Of a DNA stretch of 64,000 nt, positions 7,578-17,339 are shown piece after piece (the stretch's first letter is position 1; every line of letters begins with the position of its first letter). The notes under the pieces were generated by a model. The model was not told the DNA's origin. It saw only the letters and a program-made list of their open reading frames with translations, and did no database searches. The position numbers and the translations under genes are program-made. Where the stretch lies: NCBI RefSeq assembly GCF_000010165.1, contig NC_012491.1:3417501-3481500 (forward strand). Reading direction: 5' to 3'. Origin of the DNA: Brevibacillus brevis NBRC 100599 (GTDB lineage: Bacteria > Bacillota > Bacilli > Brevibacillales > Brevibacillaceae).

Positions 7578-8297
7578 TCACTTTTTGTTCATATTGTTCA
7601 TGGAACATGACGGAAGATAGCGATATTTTCTCTCCGGTCTGCCAACTGTGCCATAAATCAAGTCAGCACGCGCCTTTTTTTCCAGGACCAAGTATTCTAA
7701 ATACCGTCGCGCCGTTGTTCGACTGGTTCCAATCTCGCGGCCAATTTCCTCCGCCGAGACCCCCTTGTCTCCCGTCTGTCTGATCGCTTCGATCACCTTT
7801 TCCAACGTTAAGAGATCAATTCCTTTTGGAGCAAGCACATCTCGATTTTTCGGGGCGACCAGTCTTCTGGTCAGCATTTGGTCAATGACTTCCTGGTCTA
7901 CCTCGACGGCTTCTCTCGTCCGAATGACATGCTTGCGATAGCTTTCCAGCCGTTCACGAAAACGCTCGAAAACCAGCGGCTTGACGATGTAATCATACAC
8001 TCCGCCGCGCAGTGCTTCCTGTACCATTTCCATTTCCTTGGCTGCGGTGATCATGATCACGTCAACTTCGCGGTAATGTTGCCGAATATGCCAGACCAGC
8101 TCCGTTCCCAGCATGTCAGGCAGATACACATCCAACAAAACGAGCTGGGGGCGCGTACAAGACAGTAATTCTTTGGCATCCGTCCCATTCGTTGCTGTAG
8201 CAATGACTTCAAAGCCTTCAATCTTGCTGACAAATCGCTTGTTGATATCGATAATCCGCATATCGTCCTCAACGATGAGAACCTCCAGTTTTCTCAA
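7578..8297 (-). CDS. CitT/DcuR-type response regulator
   Basis: A 239-residue regulator. The receiver domain (1-125) shows LIVEDDMRIID, the phosphoacceptor Asp in LVLLDVYLPDM near 55, MITAAKE and YIVKPL. The C-terminal part has a helix-turn-helix (VSAEEIGREIGTSRTTARRYLEYL, about 190-213) typical of the CitB/CitT/DcuR class. The TTG start overlaps the stop of the kinase by three bases and has GGAGGTGG upstream, so the pair is translationally coupled. It probably activates tctCBA downstream. Confidence 0.92.
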   Translation of the reverse strand: MRKLEVLIVEDDMRIIDINKRFVSKIEGFEVIATATNGTDAKELLSCTRPQLVLLDVYLPDMLGTELVWHIRQHYREVDVIMITAAKEMEMVQEALRGGVYDYIVKPLVFERFRERLESYRKHVIRTREAVEVDQEVIDQMLTRRLVAPKNRDVLAPKGIDLLTLEKVIEAIRQTGDKGVSAEEIGREIGTSRTTARRYLEYLVLEKKARADLIYGTVGRPERKYRYLPSCSMNNMNKK

Positions 8298-9904
8298 GAT
8301 GCCACCTCCATTTTTTTGCGTAGAGATACTGTGAAAAGTGCGCCTCCTAGCTCGCTTTTGCCGACGAGAATATAGCCATCCCATTCATTAATGATTCCAT
8401 GCGCCTTGGCCAGACCAATTCCACGATCTTCGCCTTTTTTCGTTGAGAAGCCGTGTTCGAATATTTTTTCTCGCAGTTCTTCCCCAACTCCCGGTCCTGA
8501 GTCCTCGATTTCAAACATGATCTCATCGCCTGTGTCAGACAAATAACACTCCACTCGTTTGTGCTCGACACATGGCTCGTTGACAGCTTCCATCGCATTT
8601 TGGATCAGTGTCCCCAATAAAACCACGATCTGTTGTCGGTTAATCGTCGGCGGGAGCTCCTTCAAGTGGCTGTCGTGATGGATGACGAATTGAATTTTCA
8701 GCTCCTTGGCTCGATTGTGCATGCCTAACAGCAACGCGCCTATTAATGGGTCAGGAATTTGCTTCGCCAAAAATAAAATCATCTCTTGTTGTGCGGACGT
8801 TTCACTCGTAATCAGCTCGACCGCTTCCTGAATCGAACCAAGCTGCAACAAGCCGGAAATGGTATACAACAAATTGTGAAATTCGTGTGTTTGGGCGCGA
8901 AGTACGTCCGCATAACGCCTCGCTTGGGACAATTCAGAAGCTAGCTGGTCAATTTCCGATTTGGGTCGAAAGCTGCTGACCACTCCTACGACCTTCCCCC
9001 CGAACTTGATCGGAAGTCGATTCACAATGATTTCTTTTCCGCTCATGATCGTTTCGCGATCGAATTGATGCTCGCCTGATTCCAGAACTTCTGGCATACG
9101 ACTGTCTGGTAGCACTTCCACTATTTCTTTGCGATGAAACTCGTCTTCCGGTAAGTTCAAAATACGAATGGCAGCCTTGTTCATCATTGTAATGCGTTTA
9201 TTGCGGTCAATCGCCACGATGCCTTCGCGGACTGACTCCAGTACAGCATTTCTCTCTACGTACAACGATGCGATCTCCTCCGGCTCCAATCCCAAAATTA
9301 AGCGCTTTAAATAGCGACTGAGTGCAATGGCACCAGCAACACCGCACAACAAAGCGAGAAGAGTCAGAATCAAGATACGGTCTTGGTAGAGGTCAATGGC
9401 CTCCTCGATATCCTCTAGCAGAAACCCAACGGAAACGATTCCGATAATGTCCCCTTCTTCATTTTTGATCGGCACCTTCCCTCGCAATGATGGTCCCATG
9501 CTGCCAACCGCCTTCGATATGTAAGATTGACCATGCGAGAGTCCAGGCTCGTTATCTCCTCCCACCATTTCCTTTCCAATCCGATCCGCAATCGGATGCG
9601 CATACCGAATTCCCTCATGGTTTCCCACGACCACAAACTCTGCTCCGGTTTGAACACGGACGTTTTCAGCGATAGGTTGAATGAGCGCAGGAGGATCATT
9701 GCTTGAAAAAGCACTACGCAACTCAGGATCGCTGGCAACGATCTTCGCCACACTTAATGCTTTTTTGCCCACCTGCTCTTCGATCGAAGACGCAACAAGG
9801 GAAGAAAATACCATTCCAATTGACGAAACAATCAGAATAATAACGATAGTAATTAATAAGATCATTCTGGTTTGCAAAGACATATGGATTTTTCTTGTCG
9901 TCAC
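8294..9904 (-). CDS. CitA/DcuS-family sensor histidine kinase
   Basis: A 536-residue membrane kinase starting at a GTG after AAGGGGTG. Membrane helices at about 12-36 and 172-195 enclose an extracytoplasmic PAS-type ligand domain. That domain carries the R-Y-x-H-P and IGKEMVGGD segments seen in citrate/C4-dicarboxylate sensors. A cytoplasmic PAS domain follows (about 215-310). The short H-box AQTHEFHNLLYTISGLLQLG near 340 has the phosphoacceptor His, then come the N box (QNAMEA), DSGPGVG and GIGLAKAHGIINEWDG of the ATPase domain. The likely signal is an external carboxylate imported by TctCBA. Confidence 0.93.
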   Translation of the reverse strand: MTTRKIHMSLQTRMILLITIVIILIVSSIGMVFSSLVASSIEEQVGKKALSVAKIVASDPELRSAFSSNDPPALIQPIAENVRVQTGAEFVVVGNHEGIRYAHPIADRIGKEMVGGDNEPGLSHGQSYISKAVGSMGPSLRGKVPIKNEEGDIIGIVSVGFLLEDIEEAIDLYQDRILILTLLALLCGVAGAIALSRYLKRLILGLEPEEIASLYVERNAVLESVREGIVAIDRNKRITMMNKAAIRILNLPEDEFHRKEIVEVLPDSRMPEVLESGEHQFDRETIMSGKEIIVNRLPIKFGGKVVGVVSSFRPKSEIDQLASELSQARRYADVLRAQTHEFHNLLYTISGLLQLGSIQEAVELITSETSAQQEMILFLAKQIPDPLIGALLLGMHNRAKELKIQFVIHHDSHLKELPPTINRQQIVVLLGTLIQNAMEAVNEPCVEHKRVECYLSDTGDEIMFEIEDSGPGVGEELREKIFEHGFSTKKGEDRGIGLAKAHGIINEWDGYILVGKSELGGALFTVSLRKKMEVAS

Positions 9905-10127
9905 AGCTTGCTCACCCCTTGCTTCATCTTACCACCCTCATTAGGTAAAAAGGTAGAATCATTCCCATTGTCAATGGCGAAGCTTGTCGTTGCAGGCTAT
10001 CTTTTTACGACGAAAATTCAGGTATTAGGCCTTCTTTCCCCCAATATAATGTTACAACTTGTATTCAAGACAAACTGGGGAGCTTGTCCGAATACGAGAC
10101 ATCTTGAAAAGCAAAGGAGGGAAAGAA

Positions 10128-11618
10128 GTGAAGACGCAAACGGTATCAAATGGAATTGTTACCCTGACGAAGGAAGGCGAAGAGGCAATCAAGAACAGTC
10201 CGCTTTATAATGAAGGTCTTCGACCGACGAGAACAGCAGAGCACACCTGGACATCTTACAACTTCGCCAGCTTGTGGATTGGTATGTCGATCTGTTTGCC
10301 AACGTATGCAATGGCGGCAGGGTTAATTTCCTTGGGTATGAACTGGTGGCAGGCCATTTTGACGATCATTCTCGGTAATTGTATTGTCCTTATTCCCATT
10401 CTCCTTAACTCTCATGCCGGGACGAAATTTGGCATTCCGTATCCAGTTTTTGCGCGCCTCTGGTTTGGCTCCAAAGGAGCGCACATCCCTGCTGTCGCTC
10501 GCGGTTTGATTGGTGCAGGCTGGTTTGGCATCAACTGTTGGTTCGGAGGTGCTGCCATCGATACACTCCTCATGTCGATGACAGGCTGGGCAAATGTTCC
10601 CGGACATCTCTGGATATCCTTCTTTGGCTTTTGGCTGTTAAACGTATGGGTCGCTTATCGCGGTCCCGAAGCGATCAAAAAAATGGAGGCTTGGGCTGCT
10701 CCCATCCTGATCATTATGAGTTTGGCTCTTCTCGTCTGGGCGCTAACGAAAGCAGGCGGATGGGGACCGATGCTCTCTGCACCTTCGAAATTCACTACCA
10801 CTGCTGAATTTCTGAAGGTTTTCTTCCCAGCATTGACGGGAGCCATTGCTTTTTGGGCAACGATGGCCCTCAACATTCCGGATTTCTGTCGGTATGCCAA
10901 AAGTCAAAAAGCCCAAGTCATTGGACAATCCTCTTCGTTACCGACCACGATGGGTTTCTTCTCATTCATCGGAGTTGCAGTCGCTTCTGCTACTGTCGTA
11001 ATTTACGGAGAAGCGTTGTGGGACCCTGCTGCCGTGTTGGCTAAATTCTCGCCTTTCGCCATTTTCCTTGGAACGATTGGAATTATTCTTGCCACATTGA
11101 CGACCAACGTAGCGGCCAATATCGTCGCTCCTGCCCGGGCAGTGGAAAATCTAGCCCCTCGCCGTCTCTCCTATAAAGCCGGCGCCCTCATCGCTGGGGT
11201 CGTGTCGCTCTTGTTGCAGCCTTGGTACATTTTAGAGAACTTCGGCAACTACATCTTTTTATGGCTCGGCACATATGGAGCCTTGTTAGGTCCGATTGAC
11301 GGAATAGCCATCGCCGACTATTGGCTTGTGCGCAAGCGGCGTATTCATTTAACAGAGTTGTACAAAACAAATGGAATCTACACCTACAAAACGGGTTTTA
11401 ATGGCAGAGCCATCTGGGCGATGCTCATCGGGATTGCGATTCCTTTTATTAGTAAATACATTCCGGGCTTATCCATTATTTGGGACAATGCCTGGACTGT
11501 CGGATTACTAATTTCCCTTGTGATTTACACATGGATGATGAAAAATGATGGTTCGATCTTGAGTGCCAACGATTATGAGAAAATCACGGCAAACAACAAA
11601 CAAACAATTGCTTCCTAA
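10128..11618 (+). CDS. NCS1-family nucleobase/hydantoin permease
   Basis: A 496-residue permease with about 12 membrane helices. It has the NCS1 signatures: TWTSYNFASLWIGMSICLPTYAM near 40, NSHAGTKFGIPYPVFARLWFGSKGAHIPA near 105-130, GWFGINCWFGG, and NIPDFCRYAKSQKAQV near 250. The family imports uracil, cytosine, allantoin or hydantoins with Na+ or H+. The start chosen is a GTG eight bases after AAAGGAGGG. Its place opposite the dihydropyrimidine genes makes uracil, dihydrouracil or a hydantoin the likely cargo. It ends in a shared convergent terminator. Confidence 0.9.
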   Translation: MKTQTVSNGIVTLTKEGEEAIKNSPLYNEGLRPTRTAEHTWTSYNFASLWIGMSICLPTYAMAAGLISLGMNWWQAILTIILGNCIVLIPILLNSHAGTKFGIPYPVFARLWFGSKGAHIPAVARGLIGAGWFGINCWFGGAAIDTLLMSMTGWANVPGHLWISFFGFWLLNVWVAYRGPEAIKKMEAWAAPILIIMSLALLVWALTKAGGWGPMLSAPSKFTTTAEFLKVFFPALTGAIAFWATMALNIPDFCRYAKSQKAQVIGQSSSLPTTMGFFSFIGVAVASATVVIYGEALWDPAAVLAKFSPFAIFLGTIGIILATLTTNVAANIVAPARAVENLAPRRLSYKAGALIAGVVSLLLQPWYILENFGNYIFLWLGTYGALLGPIDGIAIADYWLVRKRRIHLTELYKTNGIYTYKTGFNGRAIWAMLIGIAIPFISKYIPGLSIIWDNAWTVGLLISLVIYTWMMKNDGSILSANDYEKITANNKQTIAS

Positions 11619-11633
11619 TCGCAAGCTACCGAA

Positions 11634-11668
11634 AAAGACTGGCTGCCCCGTTGGGCTTGCCAGTCTTT
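11634..11668. terminator. Convergent terminator hairpin
   Basis: A 10-bp stem (AAAGACTGGC / GCCAGTCTTT) between the permease (plus) and the ART-like gene (minus). It can serve both strands. Confidence 0.85.
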
Positions 11669-11679
11669 CGTTTACTCAC

Positions 11680-12210
11680 TTACTCTATTTTAAATGGACT
11701 GACATCGAGCACAGATAGTATCGCAATCTCTTCGATTTGAACGTCAGGCTCATAGCAAATATAATACGTTAGCTCCGGGCTGATTCGATACCGAATCCCC
11801 CGGTATCCACAGGCAATCAAATACGCACGCACCTTGTCCCCTGTCCATTGCAGCCACTCTTCATAGCCCATTCCGTTTTGTCTTTGTTCGAGTTCCTCTT
11901 CTGAAAAAGCAGCACGCAATGCATCGATGCGCAGTTCATTTTCCCCATAGCGCTCGTCCAAACAAACGAGACCCTGCAAATGAAGCTGCTGACTCAGCAC
12001 CACTGCCTTCTCTCCATTGGTTTCTGCATGACAAATCGCATACTGTGCGGCGATTTCCGGATTGCTCACCAAGTAAACACCAGCGCCAAACACTGCCTTT
12101 GCACTCGCACCGTTTGTAAAATGACGCCTTTCTGCTCTCTCATACTTTTGCGCTTTCACGACACGAAGTCCCTCACCGTATTCGACCCCTCGATATACAA
12201 TCTGCCTCAT
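11680..12210 (-). CDS. Unknown protein with ADP-ribosyltransferase-like motifs
   Basis: A 176-residue cytosolic protein starting at an ATG seven bases after AAAGGAGCG. I know no named family for it. The N-terminal half reads IVYRGVEYGEG, then HFTNG and FGAGVYLVSNPEIAAQYA. The last resembles the second-strand G-x-G-[IV]-Y plus helix 'A..YA' signature of PARP/ART-type NAD-binding folds (as in PARPs and DUF3990 proteins). The YRG near the start could supply the first-strand residue. A clear catalytic Glu cannot be assigned by eye, though DERYGENELR and YEEW are candidates. No signal peptide or immunity partner is seen. The ART assignment is an inference from motif spacing. Confidence 0.55.
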   Translation of the reverse strand: MRQIVYRGVEYGEGLRVVKAQKYERAERRHFTNGASAKAVFGAGVYLVSNPEIAAQYAICHAETNGEKAVVLSQQLHLQGLVCLDERYGENELRIDALRAAFSEEELEQRQNGMGYEEWLQWTGDKVRAYLIACGYRGIRYRISPELTYYICYEPDVQIEEIAILSVLDVSPFKIE

Positions 12211-12253
12211 CCCTGAACGCTCCTTTTGACTCTGATGGAATCCTTCCAATGAT

Positions 12254-12292
12254 GTGAAAAGGAGGAAGGCGCGTAACCGGCACCTCCCTCAC
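12254..12292 (-). terminator. Probable terminator after the ureidopropionase gene
   Basis: GTGAGGGAGG can pair with CCTCCTTTTCAC on the minus strand, with G-U pairs in the stem, directly after the stop of the nitrilase-fold gene. Confidence 0.45.
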
Positions 12293-12299
12293 TCTTTTC

Positions 12300-13190
12300 T
12301 TAAGGTAATAGCTTTACCATATTTTCGTAGGTCTCCGGTCTGCGATCCCGATAAAATTGCCACGTATCTCGCACCTCATGAATTGTGTTGCGGTCCATTT
12401 CAGCGAGAATGACCTCATCCTGATCCCGGCTCCCCATGGCGACAAATTGTCCGCGCGGATCGACCAAGTACGATTGTCCGTAAAACTCTCCCATGTTCCA
12501 CGGCGCTTCTGTCCCTACCCGATTGATCGCTGCCACATAGTAACCATTGGCTACAGCATGAGCAGGCTGCTCGAGCTTCCACAAGTATTCGGATAAGCCC
12601 GCTACCGTCGCAGACGGATTAAATACAATTTCGGCTCCGTTCAAGCCAAGCAATCGTGCGCCCTCTGGAAAATGTCGGTCATAGCATATATACACCCCAA
12701 CCTTGGCAAAAACGGTTTCAAAAACGGGATACCCGAGATTGCCGGGCTTAAAGTAATATTTCTCCCAGAATCCGCAGCCGCTGCTTCCCACTCCGACATG
12801 CGGAATATGCTGCTTGCGATATTTGCCCAAATACGTGCCATCCGCATCAATCACAGCGGCGGTATTGTAATACGTTCCGATCCCTACGCGTTCATACACA
12901 GGTAAAATGAGTACGGTTCCTAATTCACGGGCAAGGGAAGAGAAATGTTGCACGGTCGGTCCATTTGGGACTTCTTCCGCTGACTCATACCATTTCGGTT
13001 GCTGTTCTGCACAAAAATAGGGGCCATAGAAGATTTCTTGCAGACAGATGATTTGTGCCCCTTTGGCTGCCGCCTCCCGCACCATCCTCTCATGCTTCTC
13101 TATGGCTTTTTCTTTGTGCAAATGAACCGGTTCGTCTCCGTGGACATCGTTTTTTGCCTGAATCAAGCCGATGCGAATGATATCTGCCAT
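12300..13190 (-). CDS. Beta-ureidopropionase (nitrilase-fold N-carbamoyl amidase)
   Basis: A 296-residue carbon-nitrogen hydrolase. The catalytic triad is visible: Glu in CLQEIFYGPYF near 48, Lys in KYRKQHIPH near 125 and Cys in VGVYICYDRHFPEGAR near 158. It would hydrolyse N-carbamoyl-beta-alanine to beta-alanine, CO2 and ammonia, the third step of reductive pyrimidine breakdown. The context (dihydropyrimidinase 34 bases upstream) makes that assignment much better than general nitrilase. The ATG follows GAGGAGGG at five bases; an upstream in-frame extension lacks a binding site. Confidence 0.88.
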   Translation of the reverse strand: MADIIRIGLIQAKNDVHGDEPVHLHKEKAIEKHERMVREAAAKGAQIICLQEIFYGPYFCAEQQPKWYESAEEVPNGPTVQHFSSLARELGTVLILPVYERVGIGTYYNTAAVIDADGTYLGKYRKQHIPHVGVGSSGCGFWEKYYFKPGNLGYPVFETVFAKVGVYICYDRHFPEGARLLGLNGAEIVFNPSATVAGLSEYLWKLEQPAHAVANGYYVAAINRVGTEAPWNMGEFYGQSYLVDPRGQFVAMGSRDQDEVILAEMDRNTIHEVRDTWQFYRDRRPETYENMVKLLP

Positions 13191-13224
13191 ATGCGCCCTC
13201 CTCGCCTTTTTACGCTCTCCCTTA

Positions 13225-14610
13225 TTACGGTCTTGCAAAGGTCGATCGTTTTACAAAGCGTCCAGTCCCGGCTTGACCGACGAATTGCTGATCACGAATG
13301 ACAAATGAGCCGCGCGAAAGCACAGAAATGATATCGCCGTTCACCACCATCCCTTCAAATGGATTGTAGTCGACATTCATATGGTGTGTTTCAACAGAGA
13401 TCGTGCGCTTCACCGTTGGATCAAACAATACAATATCCGCGTCCGAACCTACCGCAATCGTTCCTTTTTGCGGGAACATCCCGAACAATTTGGCTACTTT
13501 TGTAGAGGTCATATCGACGAACTGATTGAGACTGATCTTGTCCTTTGCTACGCCTTCCGAGAAGAGGAGGCGCATGCGGTCCTCAATGATTGGTCCACCA
13601 TTCGGGATTTTTGTGAAATCCCCCAGCCCCAGTTCTTTTTGTCCGGAGAAATTAAAGGAGCAATGATCGGAACCAACCGTTTGCAAGATGCCGTTTTTCA
13701 ACGCGTTCCACAAGACGTCCTGATTCCACTTTTCCCGGAGTGGGGGGGACCAGACGTACTTCGCCCCTTCAAAACCCGGCTTCTGTAGATCCGTAATGTC
13801 GAGTACCAAATATTGCGGGCATGTCTCCCCGTACACATTCCATCCTTTTTCCCGAGCCTCTGCGATCCGGCGCACTGCCTCTGCACAAGATACATGCACA
13901 ACATAAAGCTGGGCATCTGCCAGTGCAGTCAATGCGATTGCACGTCCTGTCGCCTCTCCTTCCGCTTCAGGAGGGCGGGTGTAGGCGTGGTACACGGGGT
14001 CTGTCTGCCCTTTTGCAATTGCCTGCTTGATCAAATAATCCAAAACGTCTCCATTCTCTGCATGGACCTGTACCAGCGCACCTAGTTCCTTAGCGCGAAC
14101 CAATGTTTTAAATAACGTCTCATCATCGGCCATCAGTACATTTTTGTAAGCCATGAATACTTTGAGCGAAGTAATCCCTTCATTTCGTACGACTGCTCCC
14201 AATTCCTCGAGCACTTGATCGTTCGCATCTGAAACCATCAGGTGAAAGCCGTAGTCAATGACCGCTTTCCCTCTTGCTTTTTCGTGCCAGGTCGAAATGG
14301 ATGAATGCAATGGCTCCCCTTTATTTGTCAGGCAAAAATCGATGATGCTCGTCGTCCCGCCAAAGGCTGCTGCCTTCGTGCCTGTATAAAAGTTATCGGA
14401 AGTAACCGTTCCGCCAAAAGGCATATCGAGATGGGTATGTGGGTCAATCCCTCCTGGGAAAACGTAGTACCCGGTAGCATCGATCATTTCGGCATCTTTC
14501 CCATCCAGTTTGGAGCCAATTGCGACTACCTTTTCCCCTTCGATCAAAATGTCCGCCTGATACGTGTCTGACGCTGTCACGACTGTGCCATTTCGAATCC
14601 ATTTTTTCAT
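13225..14610 (-). CDS. hydA: Dihydropyrimidinase (hydantoinase)
   Basis: A 461-residue cyclic amidohydrolase. Binuclear metal ligands are visible: HTH in GIDPHTHLDMPFGG near 58, the lysine to be carbamylated in SLKVFMAYKN near 150, VQVHAENGD near 182, VVHVSCAE near 238 and the Asp in TVGSDHCSFN near 314. It opens dihydrouracil or dihydrothymine to the N-carbamoyl-beta-amino acid and often accepts hydantoins. The start has GGGGAGA upstream. It lies between preA and the ureidopropionase on the same strand. Confidence 0.93.
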   Translation of the reverse strand: MKKWIRNGTVVTASDTYQADILIEGEKVVAIGSKLDGKDAEMIDATGYYVFPGGIDPHTHLDMPFGGTVTSDNFYTGTKAAAFGGTTSIIDFCLTNKGEPLHSSISTWHEKARGKAVIDYGFHLMVSDANDQVLEELGAVVRNEGITSLKVFMAYKNVLMADDETLFKTLVRAKELGALVQVHAENGDVLDYLIKQAIAKGQTDPVYHAYTRPPEAEGEATGRAIALTALADAQLYVVHVSCAEAVRRIAEAREKGWNVYGETCPQYLVLDITDLQKPGFEGAKYVWSPPLREKWNQDVLWNALKNGILQTVGSDHCSFNFSGQKELGLGDFTKIPNGGPIIEDRMRLLFSEGVAKDKISLNQFVDMTSTKVAKLFGMFPQKGTIAVGSDADIVLFDPTVKRTISVETHHMNVDYNPFEGMVVNGDIISVLSRGSFVIRDQQFVGQAGTGRFVKRSTFARP

Positions 14611-14699
14611 CCGATGATCATCTCCCCTTCAACCCGTCGCTGAGTAGACATGCTTTCCCTTGTACACGCTATGCATCCCACGCCGAAAACATGATTGCT

Positions 14700-15977
14700 T
14701 TACAGCTCGCAGCTACCACCCGCAGCCAACGCAGCCTGCCGCTGATTCCAGCTGAGAGGGGCTTTGTCGCTCGGGATCTCGACCATCTCGATCGCTCCTT
14801 CCACTGGACAAACGATGGAGCACAAATTACAGCCCACACAATCTTCTTCTCGTACGACCAAGCGCTCTTTGCCTGTTACTGCATCAGGAACAATGTCAAT
14901 GCATTGATGCGAGGTGTCCTCACAAGCGATATGACACTTGTTGCAATTGATACAGGTCTCTTCATGGATGCGTGCCACGACCTTGTAATTAAGATTCAAG
15001 TAGCCCCAATCCGAGTACGTATGCACGGCTTTTCCGACAATGTCCATCACGGAGGCAATTCCGCGCTGATCCAGGTAATTAGTAAGCCCATCAATCATGT
15101 CTTCGACGATCCGGAATCCATGATGCATGGCAGCTGTACATACTTGAACACCTGTTGCACCCATCAGCAGAAATTCAACGGTATCGCGCCAATCAGAGAT
15201 TCCTCCAATACCAGAGATCGGAATACCAACCTTGGGATCGCGTGCACATTCTGCGACCATGTTCAGAGCGATTGGTTTGACTGCTGGTCCACAATAGCCG
15301 CCGTGCGCCCCTTTTCCATCCACGTGTGGGATCGGCAGCCATTTGTCGAGGTCAACCCCCATCAAGCTGTTAATCGTGTTGATCATGCTGATGGCATCTG
15401 CCCCTCCCAGGCTTGCGGCTCGTGCAGTAAAGCGAATGTCCGTAATGTTTGGGGTGAGCTTGACGATGACAGGAGTTTGGGCGACTTCTTTTACCCATTC
15501 GACCTGTTGCCGGATTAAATCTGGATGCTGACCAACCGCAGAGCCCATCCCGCGTTCTGCCATGCCGTGCGGACAGCCAAAATTCAATTCCAGACCGTCT
15601 ACGCCGATTGCCTCTACCTTTTTGACAATCTCGTGCCATGCTTCCCGTTTATGTTCAACCATTAACGACGCAATCAACGTGTGCTTCGGAAAACGCCGCT
15701 TCGTTTCATCCATTTCCTTCAAATTGACCTCAAGCGGTTTGTCCGTAATCAGTTCAATGTTGTTGAAACCAAAGACGCGCTGACCCCCGAAGTTCAGACC
15801 GGCAAAGCGAGAGGTGACGTTGATAATCGGCTCTCCGAGTGTCTTCCAGACCGCGCCACCCCAGCCCGCTTCAAAGGCTCGCTGTACTTGGTAGCCTGAA
15901 TTGGTCGGCGGCGCAGAGGCCAACCAGAATGGATTCGGGGATTGGATTCCCGCCAGATTAATGCTGAGATCTGCCAT
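14700..15977 (-). CDS. preA: NAD-dependent dihydropyrimidine dehydrogenase, PreA subunit
   Basis: A 425-residue protein with an FMN barrel (1-320) and a C-terminal ferredoxin domain with two 4Fe-4S motifs (CINCNKCHIACEDT near 337 and CVGCNLCSIVCP near 378). The catalytic loop reads NFGCPHGMAERGMGSAVGQ. In mammalian dihydropyrimidine dehydrogenase I recall a Cys as general acid just before GQ; here that position is Val, as I believe is usual in bacterial PreA. With PreT it reduces uracil/thymine, or works in reverse. AAAGGAGGAG precedes the start. Confidence 0.93.
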   Translation of the reverse strand: MADLSINLAGIQSPNPFWLASAPPTNSGYQVQRAFEAGWGGAVWKTLGEPIINVTSRFAGLNFGGQRVFGFNNIELITDKPLEVNLKEMDETKRRFPKHTLIASLMVEHKREAWHEIVKKVEAIGVDGLELNFGCPHGMAERGMGSAVGQHPDLIRQQVEWVKEVAQTPVIVKLTPNITDIRFTARAASLGGADAISMINTINSLMGVDLDKWLPIPHVDGKGAHGGYCGPAVKPIALNMVAECARDPKVGIPISGIGGISDWRDTVEFLLMGATGVQVCTAAMHHGFRIVEDMIDGLTNYLDQRGIASVMDIVGKAVHTYSDWGYLNLNYKVVARIHEETCINCNKCHIACEDTSHQCIDIVPDAVTGKERLVVREEDCVGCNLCSIVCPVEGAIEMVEIPSDKAPLSWNQRQAALAAGGSCEL

Positions 15978-15992
15978 GATCGTTCTCCTCCT

Positions 15993-17339
15993 TTATACTG
16001 GCTGTATTTGATCATTGAGCGATTGGTGGATGGCATGAGCCGCTCGTTTCCCATGATTGGCTGCATCGACGACCATCGCATCTGTTTTGCCTCCACCAAA
16101 AATGACATCGCCCGCCGCGTAAACTTTGACATGGGAGGTTCGATAGGTGCCTTCCTCGACCTCGACAATCCCATTGCGATGTTGGAGCCCAAATGCTTCT
16201 AGTAAGGACAGATGTCTGTTTTGTCCGATCGCTTTGACGACATAATCTACTTCGATGACAAAATGACTGCCTGGAATTGCTACTGGACGCTTTCTTCCTT
16301 TCTCATCTGGCTCACCCAGCTCCATGCGCACCAGTTCTAATCCTTTTACTCGGCCATTTTCCTCGAGCACACGCGTTGGGGCAACGAGCCAGCGGAATTC
16401 TACGCCATCCTGCTTGGCGAATTCGTACTCAAACTGATAACAGGACATCTCCTGAACGGTCCGCCGGTACAGAATCTGGACATTGTCTGCACCCAGCCGT
16501 TTCGAACAGGTGGCAGCGTCAATTGCCGTATTCCCCGCACCGATGATCACGACTTTTTTGCCTAGCATCTCGTCTGATAGTGGCTTGGTCTTGGTCTCCT
16601 CCACAAGTGCGATGGCATCGAGAACACCTTCCAGTTCTTCTCCCGGGATATTCAGCTGAGGGACATTGCCCATACCGACTGCCAACAGGATGGAGTCATA
16701 CTGGTCAAGTAGCTCATCTGGCGACACATCCTCGCCGATTCGTGTATGGGTACGTATCTCTACCCCCAATGCCTCTACTTGCTCTACTTCCCATAGCGAA
16801 ATTTCCTGTGGCAGACGGAACGACACGATGCCGTACGTGTTCAATCCCCCCGCTTTTTCCTTTGCTTCAAATACCGTAACCGCGTAGCCGAGGCGCGCAA
16901 GCTCACGCGCTGCTGATAATCCCGCAGGGCCCGCTCCGACGATGGCTACCCGTTTTCCATTTGCTTCGCCTTTTGAAAAAAGCGTGGCCTGATTTTGGAT
17001 TGCCCAGTCTGTCGCGTGACGCTGGAGCAGGCCGATCATGATGGGCTTGGAGGCTGAATTAAGTACACAGGCACCCTCACACAGCTCCTCGGTTGGACAT
17101 ACGCGCGCGCAGCTCGCCCCGACGGGATTCGATTCCATGATCGTCCGGGCTGATCCGAACAAATTCCCGGTCGCAATTTTTTTGATGAAGGAAGGGATGT
17201 CAATCGACGTGGGACAAGCCTTAATACAGGGTGCGTCGTAGCAATACAAGCAACGATTCGCTTCATGGATGGCTTCCATCGGTTTTAGGGCAGGCACGAC
17301 TTCCGAGAAATTTTTTGCAAGCTCATTGGGAATGCTCAT
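15993..17339 (-). CDS. preT: NAD-dependent dihydropyrimidine dehydrogenase, PreT subunit
   Basis: A 448-residue FAD protein related to the small subunit of glutamate synthase. The N-terminal region has Cys clusters for iron-sulfur centres (NRCLYCYDAPCIKACPTSI near 29-47 and GASCARVCPTEELCEGAC near 73-90). Next come the FAD GAGPAGLSAARELARLGY near 136, the NAD-binding VIIGAGNTAIDAA near 268 and a closing YAAGDVIFGGG near 411. It passes electrons from NAD(P)H to PreA. It is the first gene of the catabolic run, and the 186-base gap upstream must hold the promoter. Confidence 0.93.
   Translation of the reverse strand: MSIPNELAKNFSEVVPALKPMEAIHEANRCLYCYDAPCIKACPTSIDIPSFIKKIATGNLFGSARTIMESNPVGASCARVCPTEELCEGACVLNSASKPIMIGLLQRHATDWAIQNQATLFSKGEANGKRVAIVGAGPAGLSAARELARLGYAVTVFEAKEKAGGLNTYGIVSFRLPQEISLWEVEQVEALGVEIRTHTRIGEDVSPDELLDQYDSILLAVGMGNVPQLNIPGEELEGVLDAIALVEETKTKPLSDEMLGKKVVIIGAGNTAIDAATCSKRLGADNVQILYRRTVQEMSCYQFEYEFAKQDGVEFRWLVAPTRVLEENGRVKGLELVRMELGEPDEKGRKRPVAIPGSHFVIEVDYVVKAIGQNRHLSLLEAFGLQHRNGIVEVEEGTYRTSHVKVYAAGDVIFGGGKTDAMVVDAANHGKRAAHAIHQSLNDQIQPV

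Noticed and set aside
14520..15518. 332-codon plus-strand frame across preA and hydA
   Set aside because: Antisense to two well-supported enzymes; no ribosome binding site or domain.
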